Assembly (NCBI GenBank): GCA_964535215.1
Contig: CAZHST010000003.1
Coordinates: 62,001 to 126,000 of the forward strand
DNA from: JACQHM01 sp964535215
GTDB lineage: Bacteria; Methylomirabilota; Methylomirabilia; Methylomirabilales; JACQHM01
DNA: 64,000 nt
Direction: 5' to 3'
How positions within the stretch are numbered: position 1 is the first letter of the stretch; the number at the start of each line of letters is the position of its first letter. Shown piece after piece: positions 43,866-52,886 of the stretch. The translations under genes were made by a program, and so were the position numbers. The notes below the pieces were generated by a model. That model saw only the letters and a program-made list of their open reading frames with translations, was not told the DNA's origin and searched no databases.

Positions 43866-44114
43866 CTACACCTCCTCGAGGTCGAACGTGTAATCCTCGA
43901 TCACCGGATTGGCCAGGAGCTTCCGGCACATCTCGTCTACCTGGGCCCTGGCCTCTTTGGCGTCCATGCCGTTCAAGGTGATGACCAGAAACTTCCCCAT
44001 CCGGACCTCTCTCACCCCCTGAAAGCCAAGGCTCTCCAGGGCACTCTTCACGGTATCGCCCTGGGGGTCCAGCACCCCTTTCTTTAACGTGACATAGATG
44101 TTGGCCCGTACCAT
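43866..44114 (-). CDS. purS: Phosphoribosylformylglycinamidine synthase subunit PurS
   Basis: An 82-residue bridging subunit that docks PurQ onto PurL. It begins RANIYVTLKKGVLDPQGDTV and continues SALESLGFQGVREVRMGKF, matching the family in length and pattern. It lies two bases after purB and two before purQ. Confidence 0.95.
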   Translation of the reverse strand: MVRANIYVTLKKGVLDPQGDTVKSALESLGFQGVREVRMGKFLVITLNGMDAKEARAQVDEMCRKLLANPVIEDYTFDLEEV

Positions 44115-44116
44115 CG

Positions 44117-45418
44117 TTAATCCGTCAACAGGCCAACCCGCTCAAAGATGGCATCAACATGCTTAAAATGGACGGCGGGATCAAAGCAGGCCTCGACCTC
44201 CTCCCGGTTAAGGTAGCGCAAGACCTCTGCATCCTGCAACAGGAGCCCTTTAAAGTCTGTCTCCTCCTCCCATGCCCTCATCGCATTCCGCTGGACGAGG
44301 GTGTAGGCCTCTTCCCGGGATGCACCCTTTTCAATAAGGGCTAGCAGTACCTGCTCGGAGAAGATGAGACCAAAGCTCCCGTCCAGGTTCCGGCGCATCC
44401 TTCCGGGATAGACCCTGAGATCCTCCAGGATCTCCGAGAATTTCTCCAACATGTAGTCCAAAAGGATCGTCGAATCCGGGAGGATGACGCGCTCGACCGA
44501 CGAATGGCTGATGTCCCGCTCATGCCAGAGGGGAATATTCTCCAGGGCCGCCTGGACATTGGCCCGGAGGATCCGGGCCAGCCCTGAAAGCTGCTCGCAG
44601 GAGACCGGGTTCCGTTTGTGGGGCATGGCCGAGGAGCCGGTCTGTCCCCTGGCGAAAGGCTCTTCCACCTCCCGAACCTCCGTCCGCTGGAGGTGCCGGA
44701 TCTCGGTGGCGAAGCGATCAATGGAGCTTCCCACCAGGGCAAGGGCTGTCAGGTACTCGGCGTGGCGGTCCCGGGGAACGACCTGGGAGGCAGCCGGTTC
44801 CGGTTTCAAGCCGAGCCGCTCTAAGACATAAGCCTCGATCGAAGGGGGGAGGTGGGCGAAGGTCCCGACGGCACCGGAGAGCTTCCCGAAGCCTATGATC
44901 TCCCGGGCCCGCTGGAGGCGGGCCAAGCCTCGTTGAAGCTCGGCGTACCACGTGGCCAGCTTCAGGCCGAAGGTGATGGGCTCGGCGTGGACCCCGTGGG
45001 TCCTGCCGATCATGGGAGTCGCCTTATGTTTCAGGGCCAGCTCCCTGAGGACACCGAGGGCCTTCTCGACATCCTCGATCAGGAGCCCTGCCGCCTCCTT
45101 CATCTGGACAGCCAACGCCGTGTCCATCAGATCGGAGGAGGTTAAACCCATGTGGATGTATCGGGCTTCCTCCCCTACCCGCTCGGCAACGGCCCTTAGG
45201 AAGGCGACGACCTCATGCCGGGTCTCCCGCTCCAGCTCATGAACCCTCTGGATCTCATACCCGGCCCTCTCCTGAATGACCTTTAGCGCCTCCCCAGGGA
45301 TCTTCCCATGCTCCGCCCAAGCCTCACAGGCCAGCACCTCGATCTTCAGCCAGAGATCGAACCGGTGCGCCGGGTCCCAGACCTTCGCCATCCGAGGCAA
45401 CGTGTAGCGGGGAATCAC
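44117..45418 (-). CDS. purB: Adenylosuccinate lyase
   Basis: A 433-residue enzyme of the fumarase/aspartase superfamily that cleaves SAICAR and adenylosuccinate. Signature GSSAMPHKRNPVSCE holds the catalytic Ser loop, and TSSDLMDTALAVQ and GRTHGVHAEPITFG supply the other active-site residues. It is the first gene of the purB-purS-purQ-purL-hom-thrC run. An intergenic repeat precedes it; no clear promoter was seen. Confidence 0.97.
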   Translation of the reverse strand: MIPRYTLPRMAKVWDPAHRFDLWLKIEVLACEAWAEHGKIPGEALKVIQERAGYEIQRVHELERETRHEVVAFLRAVAERVGEEARYIHMGLTSSDLMDTALAVQMKEAAGLLIEDVEKALGVLRELALKHKATPMIGRTHGVHAEPITFGLKLATWYAELQRGLARLQRAREIIGFGKLSGAVGTFAHLPPSIEAYVLERLGLKPEPAASQVVPRDRHAEYLTALALVGSSIDRFATEIRHLQRTEVREVEEPFARGQTGSSAMPHKRNPVSCEQLSGLARILRANVQAALENIPLWHERDISHSSVERVILPDSTILLDYMLEKFSEILEDLRVYPGRMRRNLDGSFGLIFSEQVLLALIEKGASREEAYTLVQRNAMRAWEEETDFKGLLLQDAEVLRYLNREEVEACFDPAVHFKHVDAIFERVGLLTD

Positions 45419-45448
45419 GAGACCTCCTGCTCAAAGAGACAGCGTTCT

Positions 45449-45486
45449 TTCAGGCTGATGGCGGATCGCTGGTGGCTGACGGCTTC
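45449..45486. repeat. Intergenic GCTGA/TCAGC repeat, copy C
   Basis: TTCAGGCTGATGG, GATCGCTGGTGG and CTGACGGCTTCC form the region between purB and the M16 peptidase gene. The wording matches the other intergenic copies in the window. Confidence 0.55.
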
Positions 45487-45489
45487 CCT

Positions 45490-46740
45490 TTACGGAGAGA
45501 TGCGGCCAAGGGAGGTCAGGGTGTACGCCTCACGGGCGAAGAGGGAGCGGGCCAGGGCCTGAAAGCGGTCCGGGGTCACCTCCTCGATCCCCTGGATAAT
45601 CTCCTCCAGATCGTAGTACCGTCCAAAGTAGAGCTCCATCTTGGCAAGGCGGGTCATCCGGCTGCTCGTCCCCTCCAACCCCAGGAGGAGGTTTCCCTTC
45701 AATTGCTCTTTGGCCCGCTTGAACTCGTCGAGATCAACGGGTTCTTCTTTCAGCCTTCGCCCTTCGGCCTTGATCAACTCCACCACCTGGCCAAAGGATT
45801 CGGCACTACATCCGGCGTAGACGACCAGGAGACCGGCATCACGGTAGGAAGACTGATACGAGTAGATCGAGTAGACGAGACCCCGTTTCTCCCTGATCTC
45901 CTGGAAAAGCCTGGAGCTCATGCCCCCGCCCAGGATGGCGTTCAAGAGGTAGAGGGCATAGCGGTCCTCATGGGCATAAGGGAGGGCCTCCACCCCAAGG
46001 CAGAGGTGGACCTGGGAGGTGTCGCGGGCCCCGTTTACCTCAACCTGACGGGATGTGGGAGGGCCTGAGTTGACGGGGACGGCCCTTCCCCTGAACTCCT
46101 TGAAGGCCTCTTCCAGGAGGTCCATCAGGCGTCCATGGTCCAGATCCCCGGCGGCGGCGACGATCATCCGATCGGGCTGGTAGAAAGACTTCATGTGCTG
46201 GAGGACATCCTCCCGGGTGATGCTCAAGAGGGTTTCCTTGAACCCCAACACCGGCCTCCCCAGCGGGTGATCCCCCCAGATGGCCTGGGTAAAGAGGTCA
46301 TGGATCAGGTCATCGGGGGTGTCCTCGACCATCTTGATCTCCTCCAGGACCACCTTCTGCTCCCGCTCGATATCCTGGGGGTCCAACCGGGGGTGGAGGA
46401 GGATGTCCGAGAGGAGGTCCACGGCCAACGGGAGGTGCTCCCCCAACACCTTGGCGTAGAAGCAGGTCTGTTCCCGGCTGGTAAAGGCGTCGAGAGTCCC
46501 CCCCACGGCATCAATGGTCTTGGCAATCTCCTCGGCGCTCCGCTTCTCCGTCCCCTTGAAGAGGAGGTGCTCCATGAAGTGGGAGATCCCCGCCTTCTCC
46601 GCCGGCTCGTCCCTGGACCCCACGTTCACCCAGACGCCGAGGGCCACGGACTTGACATGGGGCATCCGTTCGGTCAGGACCACCATGCCATTCGAGAGGA
46701 GCCCACGATGGTAGAGTTTTGTCTTAGCGATGGATCTCAC
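45490..46740 (-). CDS. M16 family zinc peptidase
   Basis: A 416-residue processing-peptidase-like protein. The inverted zinc motif HFMEHLLFKGT (HxxEH) is at about residue 58, with the downstream Glu in EQKVVLEEIKMVEDTPDD. The second, inactive M16 domain is also present (about 190-400). The GTG at 46740 overlaps the pnp end by 17 bases and follows AAGGAAAGGG; a longer frame lies deeper within pnp. Its place after rpsO-pnp is common in many bacteria. Substrate unknown. Confidence 0.93.
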   Translation of the reverse strand: MRSIAKTKLYHRGLLSNGMVVLTERMPHVKSVALGVWVNVGSRDEPAEKAGISHFMEHLLFKGTEKRSAEEIAKTIDAVGGTLDAFTSREQTCFYAKVLGEHLPLAVDLLSDILLHPRLDPQDIEREQKVVLEEIKMVEDTPDDLIHDLFTQAIWGDHPLGRPVLGFKETLLSITREDVLQHMKSFYQPDRMIVAAAGDLDHGRLMDLLEEAFKEFRGRAVPVNSGPPTSRQVEVNGARDTSQVHLCLGVEALPYAHEDRYALYLLNAILGGGMSSRLFQEIREKRGLVYSIYSYQSSYRDAGLLVVYAGCSAESFGQVVELIKAEGRRLKEEPVDLDEFKRAKEQLKGNLLLGLEGTSSRMTRLAKMELYFGRYYDLEEIIQGIEEVTPDRFQALARSLFAREAYTLTSLGRISP

Positions 46741-48850
46741 CCCTTTCCTTCCTGCCGCCCGGTGTCGCCCCACCCTTCAGAAGCTCCTTCCGGCTCAAAC
46801 GGATCTTGCCAGATTTGTCAATCTCAATGACCTTGACCAGGATCTCATCCCCCTCGGAGAGGACATCTTCCACCCGCCGGATCCGTTGGTCCGAGATCTG
46901 GGAGATGTGGAGGAGACCATCAGTCCCCGGGAGGATCTCCACGAAGGCGCCGAAGTCCATGATCTTCACCACCTTGCCGAGGTAGACCTTCCCGACCTCG
47001 GGGACCTCGATAATCTTGCTGATAATCCCCAGGGCCCGTTGGGCTGCCGCCTCATCCGTGGAGGCGATCTCCACCCGGCCGCTGTCGTCAACGTCGATCT
47101 TGACCCCCGTCTGCTCGATGATGGAGCGGATCATCTTGCCCCCAGGACCGATGACCTCCCGGATCTTGTCCACAGGGATCTGGATCGTGATGATCCTTGG
47201 GGCATACTTGGAAATCTCAGGCCGGGGCTTTGAAAGGGTCCGGTCCATGATGTCCAGGACATGATGCCTGGCAACCCTGGCCTGGTTTAACGCCTTCCCC
47301 ATGATCTCCACGGTGATGCCGGGGACCTTGATATCCATTTGGAGGGCCGTGATCCCCGTCCTGGTCCCGGCCACCTTGAAGTCCATATCCCCCAGGTGAT
47401 CCTCCAACCCGATGATGTCCGTCAAGATGGCATACCGGTCCTTGCCCATGACTAAGCCCATGGCCACCCCACCGACCGCCGCCTTCACCGGGACGCCGGC
47501 GTCCATCAGGGCCAGGGACCCCCCACAGACCGTTGCCATCGAGGAGGAGCCGTTCGACTCCAAGATGTCGGAAACAAGGCGGACGATATAGGGGAAGGCC
47601 TCTCTCGAAGGAAGGACCTGCGAGAGGGCCCGCTCGGCCAAGAGCCCGTGACCGATCTCCCGCCGTCCCGGGCCCCTCAAGAACCGGATCTCCCCCACGC
47701 TGAAGGGGGGAAAGTTGTAGTGGAGCATGAAGCGCTTCGTCCCTTCCCCTTCGATGTCATCCAGCTTCTGCTCGTCCTCAGAGGTCCCCAGGGTCGTCGT
47801 TACCAAGGCCTGGGTCTGACCCCGGGTGAAGAGGGCCGAACCGTGGGTCCTGGGCAACACCCCTACCTCGCAGGTGATGGGGCGAACCTCGTCCAGCCTC
47901 CGTCCATCAGGCCGGCGCCCCTCCTCTAAGATCAGACGACGAAGTTCTTCCCGCTCAATCTCCTCCAGGACCTCCTTGGCCTGGAGCTTCCGTTCGGGAG
48001 GCTCTTCGGCAAAGGTCTCCATGAGCTGATTCAGGATCTCTTGGCGCCTCACCTTCTGTTCTTCCTTGTCCAGGATGAGGACCAGCTCCCGGATCGGCCC
48101 CCGGTAGAGATCCTCAACCCGTCTCACGAGGTCCGGATCTGGCTCCGGGGAGACAAAAGGGGCCTTTTGGACACCCACCGCCTGGGCCAGCTCCCGCTGC
48201 ATCTCGATGAGGATCTTTAACGAACGGTGCCCCTCGTCAATGCCTTGGAGGACCACCTCCTCCGGTACCTCCTTGGCCCCTGCCTCCACCATCACCACGG
48301 CCTCCTCGGTCCCCGCCACGACCAGGTCCAGGTCGCTCTCCTCGAGCTGGGCGTAAGTCGGGTTCAAAATGAACCTCCCCTGGACCCTCCCCACCCTGAG
48401 GGCCCCGATGGGCCCGTTGAAGGGGATCGGGGAAACGGTCAGAGCAGCCGAGGCCCCCACCAGGGCCAGGATATCAGGGTCATTCTGCCCATCGAAGGAA
48501 AGGACCGTCCCGATGATCTGGACCTCCTGCTTGTAGCCCTTGGGGAAAAGGGGACGGATAGGCCGGTCAATCAGGCGGGCGGTCACCGTCTCCCGCTCAT
48601 GGGGCCGCCCCTCCCTTCGGAAGAAGCTTCCCGGGATTCGACCTGCCGCGTACATCCGCTCCTGGTAATCAACGGTCAACGGGAAGAAGTCCACCCCCTC
48701 CTTTGGCGGCTGCTTTGAAGCCACAACCGTGACCAAGACGATTGTCTCCCCGTAACGGACCCAGACCGCTCCATCGGCCTGCCTCGCCACCTTACCAGTC
48801 TCGATGGAAAAGGTCGTCCCGTTGATGGTACGCTCGACCCGGTAACTCAT
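46724..48850 (-). CDS. pnp: Polyribonucleotide nucleotidyltransferase
   Basis: Phosphorolytic 3'-5' exoribonuclease of the degradosome, 708 residues. There are two RNase PH domains (the first with FFRREGRPHERET, the second with FSVGEIRFLRGPGRREIGHG and the active-site GKDRYAILTDIIGLEDHLGD), a KH domain (VIGPGGKMIRSIIEQTG) and a C-terminal S1 domain (VYLGKVVKIMDFGAFVEILP). Its ATG overlaps the rpsO stop by four bases. Confidence 0.98.
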   Translation of the reverse strand: MSYRVERTINGTTFSIETGKVARQADGAVWVRYGETIVLVTVVASKQPPKEGVDFFPLTVDYQERMYAAGRIPGSFFRREGRPHERETVTARLIDRPIRPLFPKGYKQEVQIIGTVLSFDGQNDPDILALVGASAALTVSPIPFNGPIGALRVGRVQGRFILNPTYAQLEESDLDLVVAGTEEAVVMVEAGAKEVPEEVVLQGIDEGHRSLKILIEMQRELAQAVGVQKAPFVSPEPDPDLVRRVEDLYRGPIRELVLILDKEEQKVRRQEILNQLMETFAEEPPERKLQAKEVLEEIEREELRRLILEEGRRPDGRRLDEVRPITCEVGVLPRTHGSALFTRGQTQALVTTTLGTSEDEQKLDDIEGEGTKRFMLHYNFPPFSVGEIRFLRGPGRREIGHGLLAERALSQVLPSREAFPYIVRLVSDILESNGSSSMATVCGGSLALMDAGVPVKAAVGGVAMGLVMGKDRYAILTDIIGLEDHLGDMDFKVAGTRTGITALQMDIKVPGITVEIMGKALNQARVARHHVLDIMDRTLSKPRPEISKYAPRIITIQIPVDKIREVIGPGGKMIRSIIEQTGVKIDVDDSGRVEIASTDEAAAQRALGIISKIIEVPEVGKVYLGKVVKIMDFGAFVEILPGTDGLLHISQISDQRIRRVEDVLSEGDEILVKVIEIDKSGKIRLSRKELLKGGATPGGRKERGEIHR

Positions 48851-49113
48851 CTCCTCAACCCTAACCTCTCGACGAGACTCTTGTAGCGCTGATAGTCCTT
48901 CTGCCGGAGGTAATCCAGGAGCCTCCTTCGCTTCCCGACGAGCATCAGGAGTCCCCGCCGGGAATGGTGATCTTTCTTGTGAACGTTCAGGTGCTCGGTG
49001 AGGTAGTTGATCCGCTCGGTGAGAAGCGCAATCTGGACCTCCGGAGAACCGGTATCAGACTCATGCCGTTTGAACTGGCCGATCAGCTCGGCCTTGTCGA
49101 AATCCTTCGCCAC
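48847..49113 (-). CDS. rpsO: 30S ribosomal protein S15
   Basis: An 88-residue primary 16S rRNA-binding protein with the signature HESDTGSPEVQIALLTERIN and HSRRGLLMLVGKRRRLLDYL. It heads the rpsO-pnp-M16 unit. A TATAAA stands about 100 bases upstream on the minus strand, but no matching -35 at good spacing was found. Confidence 0.98.
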   Translation of the reverse strand: MAKDFDKAELIGQFKRHESDTGSPEVQIALLTERINYLTEHLNVHKKDHHSRRGLLMLVGKRRRLLDYLRQKDYQRYKSLVERLGLRR

Positions 49114-49141
49114 CCACCCCTCCTTAAATAATAAGGTTCAG

Positions 49142-49199
49142 CGGCCAGCCGTTCGCCGTCAGCCTTCAGCAGAGATAGCTAATCCCTAATAGCTGAAGG
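49142..49199. repeat. Intergenic GCTGA/TCAGC repeat, copy D
   Basis: TTCAGCGGCCAGCCG, CGCCGTCAGCCTTCAGC and ATAGCTGAAGG lie between rpsO and ribF; CCTTCAGC and GCTGAAGG are inverted. It belongs to the repeat family seen at three other junctions. Confidence 0.55.
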
Positions 49200-49225
49200 C
49201 CCGCTTTATAGTTAGCACAAGGTCA

Positions 49226-50194
49226 TTACGCCTGTAAAGCCCATTTTTGCCAGGCTGAAGTCTCAACCCCCGCCAAAAGTTCCTGGGCGGTTTGGTAATC
49301 CCGTCGGATCTGCTCCCGAAGCGCTTCAGGACCCGGGAAGGTCCGCTCCTCCCTAATCCACCCGAGGAAGAAAAGGGTTAACTCCTCACCGTACAACTCC
49401 TCCCCAGGAGGATCCAGGAGATGGGCTTCCACCCTTCTGGCTTCCCCGCCAAAGGTAGGGGCCCACCCAACGTTGATCAGGGCATCCAGGAGGCGCCCCT
49501 TGACGGCGGCCTTGCCGGCGTAGACCCCATCCGGGATCAGGAGATCAGGCGGTGGGGTGAGGTTTGCCGTGGGATACCCGACAACCCCCTTCCCCCTCCC
49601 AGACCCCCGCTCGACACACCCCCTCACCATGTAGGGACGGCCCAGGAACCTGGACGCCTCTCGGACCTCTCCTCTCTGAAGAAGACCCCTGATCAGGGTG
49701 CTGGAGACGACCTGCCCCCCGATCGTCACCCGCGGGATGACCTCGACCCCAAACCCGAAGGCGTTTCCGAGTTTCCTCAAAAGGGCCGTATCCCCTTTCC
49801 GATCCCTGCCGAAGGCAAAGTCAAAGCCCACGCAAACCTCCTTCACATGGAGGCCCTCCACCAGGATCTCCTTCACAAAGGCTTCAGGGGAGGTGGCGGC
49901 GAGGGTGGCCGTGAACTTCTGCGCGACGCAGAGGTCTAACCCCAAGGCCTTGAGGATCTGGAGTTTTATTTCTAAAGGGGTGATCAACTTGGGGCAGCGC
50001 TTTGGATCCAGGATCTCCAGGGGATGATTGGCAAAGGTGTACACACAGGCCGTCCCCCCTTTCTCCCGGGCACGCCTTATGACCCTCTGAAGGATCTCCT
50101 GATGGCCCAGGTGCACGCCATCGAAGGTCCCGACCGCTACCACCACAAAAGGGAATTCCCCTCTAACGGTCTCGATGTCCTCGATGACGATCAT
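49226..50194 (-). CDS. ribF: Bifunctional riboflavin kinase / FAD synthetase
   Basis: A 322-residue enzyme that makes FMN and FAD. The N-terminal nucleotidyltransferase domain has VAVGTFDGVHLGHQEIL. The C-terminal kinase domain has GYPTANLTPP and DGVYAGKAAV, with the catalytic Glu expected in RRVEAHLLD. Its ATG overlaps the truB stop by four bases. No FMN riboswitch is visible upstream, consistent with its being inside an operon. Confidence 0.96.
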   Translation of the reverse strand: MIVIEDIETVRGEFPFVVVAVGTFDGVHLGHQEILQRVIRRAREKGGTACVYTFANHPLEILDPKRCPKLITPLEIKLQILKALGLDLCVAQKFTATLAATSPEAFVKEILVEGLHVKEVCVGFDFAFGRDRKGDTALLRKLGNAFGFGVEVIPRVTIGGQVVSSTLIRGLLQRGEVREASRFLGRPYMVRGCVERGSGRGKGVVGYPTANLTPPPDLLIPDGVYAGKAAVKGRLLDALINVGWAPTFGGEARRVEAHLLDPPGEELYGEELTLFFLGWIREERTFPGPEALREQIRRDYQTAQELLAGVETSAWQKWALQA

Positions 50195-51162
50195 AGGTCC
50201 TGGAACACCCTGACGGAGGTCAAGACAACCTTCCGGGGATCACCCCCCTCGAACTCCTCCGAGGGGAGCCTGACCTTGGCCAAGGAGAGGAGCTTCTTCC
50301 GGTATCCCAGAATCCGGACCACCTCCCCCCTTGCCAACCCCGGTGGAAAGCTGACAACGGCTGAAGCCGGGATGGCGGCACCATGGAGGATTGCCCGCGC
50401 CGCCTCCGGCAACACCCGGATGGCGGGGAGAAAGGAAAGGGCCTCATCCACCGGGATCAGGACCTCGTGCAGGCGACCCTGCATAACCCGCTCCTTGAGT
50501 TGGTCCAAGGTCAAGGCATCTTTAATGTCGAAGGGACCGGATTTCGTCCGGCTCAAGGCCACGAGATGCGCCCCGCACCCCAAGGCTTTGCCGATGTCGT
50601 CACAGAGGGCCCGGGCATAGGTCCCCTTCGAACAGCGGACCAAGATACGGACAAAGGGCGGCTCGTAGCCGAGGAGCTTCAGCTCGTACACCTTGACCGT
50701 GACGGGTTTCCGCTCGACCTCTGCCCCCCGACGGGCCAACTTGTAGAGCCTGACCCCTCCCACCTTTTTTGCCGAGAAAAGCGGGGGGATCTGCTGGATC
50801 TCCCCCACAAACCCCCGCAGGGTCTCCTCAAGCTTCTCGGGCTCGACGTCAAAATCCTCCACCTGGCTCAAAACCCTGCCATCGGCATCCAAGGTATCGG
50901 TCGTGACCCCCAGCCGCATGGTGATGAGGTACTCCTTATCGGCCTGGGTCAGGTACTGGGCGATCTTGGTCGCTCGGCCCACGCACAAGGGGAGGACCCC
51001 TGTGGCGATCGGGTCCAGGGTTCCCGTATGCCCCACCTTCCTGATCTGAAGGAGCTTCCTCACGGCATCCACCACATCGTGGGAGGTGATCCCAGCCGGC
51101 TTGTTGACGTTCAGGACGCCGCTGATCTCCGCAGCCCGTGCCTTTCCTTCAGTGCCAACCAT
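50191..51162 (-). CDS. truB: tRNA pseudouridine-55 synthase
   Basis: A 323-residue pseudouridine synthase that modifies U55 in the T-loop. The catalytic Asp is in KVGHTGTLDPIATGVLPLC. It also has LNVNKPAGITSHDVV at the start, and CSKGTYARALCDDIG. A C-terminal PUA-like segment (about 240-320) is present. It lies 18 bases after nrnA. Confidence 0.97.
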   Translation of the reverse strand: MVGTEGKARAAEISGVLNVNKPAGITSHDVVDAVRKLLQIRKVGHTGTLDPIATGVLPLCVGRATKIAQYLTQADKEYLITMRLGVTTDTLDADGRVLSQVEDFDVEPEKLEETLRGFVGEIQQIPPLFSAKKVGGVRLYKLARRGAEVERKPVTVKVYELKLLGYEPPFVRILVRCSKGTYARALCDDIGKALGCGAHLVALSRTKSGPFDIKDALTLDQLKERVMQGRLHEVLIPVDEALSFLPAIRVLPEAARAILHGAAIPASAVVSFPPGLARGEVVRILGYRKKLLSLAKVRLPSEEFEGGDPRKVVLTSVRVFQDL

Positions 51163-51180
51163 GACGCCGTCAATCCGTGG

Positions 51181-52155
51181 TCACTGGCTTCCGTTCAAGG
51201 CCTTACGCACCTCGGCCAGCACCCTCTCCTTGACCTCGGCGAGGCCGCCGGAGAGGAGACATCCCGCCGCGTTCCGATGGCCCCCCCCTTGAAAGAGGGA
51301 AGCGATCTTCGCCACATCCACCTGCCCCTTTGAACGGAGGCTCACCTTGACAAGCCCCGGGGAAAGCTCCTTAAAGGCGAGGGCGACCTTCACCCCTTGA
51401 AGAGACCGGGGGTAGTTGATGAAGCCATCGGTCTCCGCCATCTCGATCCCTGCCGCTTTTAACTCCGACGAGCCGATCGTGAAATGGGCGATGGTCCCGT
51501 CCTCGCTCCGCTCCAGTTCCAGGAGCAGTTTTCCAAGGAACCTAAGGGTCTTTTCGCTCTGCTGTTCGTAGAGCCCCTCGATCACCTCTCCGGCCTTCGC
51601 CCCCCGCTCCAAAAGGTCTGCAGCCGCCCGGAGGGCTGAGGGTGTCGTATTGGAGAAGCGGAAAGAGCCGGTGTCCGTATGGATCGCCGCATAGAGGTTC
51701 GTGGCCACCTCGGGCGAGATGGGAACCGCCATGGTGCAGAGGAGCCGGTAAATCATCTCCCCGGTTGAGGAGGCGGCCGGCTCCACCCAGTTCAGGTCAC
51801 CGAAACGCTCGTTGGACGGATGGTGGTCAATGTTGATCACGATCCCCCCAGGAGGCCGATCGTCCAAAAGCCCTCCCACCCTTCTTAGATCGCTGGAATC
51901 CACCACCAGGTAGAGGTCAAAGGGGCGAGGGAGCCGGGAGACCCGGACAATCGCTTCGGCTCCAGGCAGGCAAAGGAAACGGGACGGGATACGATCGGCA
52001 TTGTAGAGGGCAACATCCTTCCCCAGATCCTTCAGGGCGAGATACAAGGCCAGGGCCGAGCCGAGGGTATCAGCCTCAGGGCTAATGTGGGAGAGGATGG
52101 CCGCTGAAGGAGCCGCCTTCAGCGCTGCGGGGATCGCCTGGGGAACCTCACCCAT
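51181..52155 (-). CDS. nrnA: DHH family phosphoesterase (NrnA-like nanoRNase/pAp phosphatase)
   Basis: A 324-residue DHH-DHHA1 protein expected to degrade oligoribonucleotides of 2-5 bases and dephosphorylate pAp. The DHH motif is in NIDHHPSNERFGDLNW, VVDSSDLRRVG is motif II and the C-terminal GGGHRNAAG is typical of DHHA1. In the first motif the usual PD is PE (HISPEADTLGSAL), a conservative change at a metal-site position. It overlaps rbfA by eight bases. Confidence 0.93.
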   Translation of the reverse strand: MGEVPQAIPAALKAAPSAAILSHISPEADTLGSALALYLALKDLGKDVALYNADRIPSRFLCLPGAEAIVRVSRLPRPFDLYLVVDSSDLRRVGGLLDDRPPGGIVINIDHHPSNERFGDLNWVEPAASSTGEMIYRLLCTMAVPISPEVATNLYAAIHTDTGSFRFSNTTPSALRAAADLLERGAKAGEVIEGLYEQQSEKTLRFLGKLLLELERSEDGTIAHFTIGSSELKAAGIEMAETDGFINYPRSLQGVKVALAFKELSPGLVKVSLRSKGQVDVAKIASLFQGGGHRNAAGCLLSGGLAEVKERVLAEVRKALNGSQ

Positions 52156-52513
52156 CCTCCCGCCCCTCCTTCAGCCCCCTCAAGAGGGCATGGATGTGCA
52201 GACTGTACTCCAGGGAATCGTCGGCGAGAAAGGAGAGCCTCGGGATCCGACGGAGGTAGAGCCTCTTTCCCAGCTCACCCCGGAGGTAGGGGGCCGCCCT
52301 CTCCAGGCCTTCCAGCACCCGCTTCCTCGCCTCCTGGTCAGCCGGTGCTGCAACATACACCCGGGCCAGGTGGAGGTCGTCGCTGACCGTCACGCGGGTG
52401 ATGGTTAAGGTCCCGATGCGGGGATCCCGTACCTTGTACAGGAGGAGGAAGGAGAGTTCTTCCCGCAGGAGGTCTCCGACACGTTCGGCCCTTTTATAGG
52501 ATGGATGCGCCAT
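52148..52513 (-). CDS. rbfA: Ribosome-binding factor A
   Basis: A 121-residue KH-fold factor for late 30S maturation: SYKRAERVGDLLREELSFLL at the start, then VRDPRIGTLTITRVTVSDDL and PYLRGELGKRLYLRRIPRLS. The ATG at 52513 gives the conserved start, with GGGGGCGAGAG before it. A longer frame overlaps the preceding gene. Confidence 0.96.
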   Translation of the reverse strand: MAHPSYKRAERVGDLLREELSFLLLYKVRDPRIGTLTITRVTVSDDLHLARVYVAAPADQEARKRVLEGLERAAPYLRGELGKRLYLRRIPRLSFLADDSLEYSLHIHALLRGLKEGREDG

Positions 52514-52547
52514 CTCTCGCCCCCAGGATTCCAGATTTGAAAGTGCC

Positions 52548-52838
52548 TCAGGAATGGGTGATGAAATCGATCTCGTAGTCGAGGATAAGGGCCTCCGGGG
52601 AAGTGGCAATCAGATCAATGACCTTGCTGAGGGTTTCATCAACCAGGCGACGGTCGTTCGCCACACAGGCAATCCCCAAGGTTGCCCGCTGCCACTCCTC
52701 GAGGCGGTCTACCTCGGCGATGGAGACGTTGAAGCGGCTCTGGACCCGGTCCTTGATGCTCTTCAAGACCCGCCGCTTCCCCTTCAGGGAGGCGTTGGCA
52801 GGAATCTGCAGTTCCACCAGACACGTCCCGACCGTCAT
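52548..52838 (-). CDS. YlxP-like DUF503 protein
   Basis: A 96-residue protein of the DUF503/YlxP family, usually encoded between infB and rbfA. Pattern: CLVELQIPANASLKGKRRVL, then SRFNVSIAEVD. Its role is not settled; a link to ribosome assembly is inferred from context. The ATG at 52838 follows TAGGGG. Confidence 0.9.
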   Translation of the reverse strand: MTVGTCLVELQIPANASLKGKRRVLKSIKDRVQSRFNVSIAEVDRLEEWQRATLGIACVANDRRLVDETLSKVIDLIATSPEALILDYEIDFITHS

Positions 52839-52886
52839 CTTACCCCTAGATCGTTGTCGAACACCCCACCCCAAACAGCGGTGATC

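Noticed and set aside
49114..49225. Promoter for rpsO
   Set aside because: TATAAA and TTTACA occur on the minus strand but 22 bases apart; no other -35 fits, so no promoter was called.
49226..50194. FMN riboswitch upstream of ribF
   Set aside because: ribF overlaps truB by four bases, leaving no leader, and no matching fold is visible.
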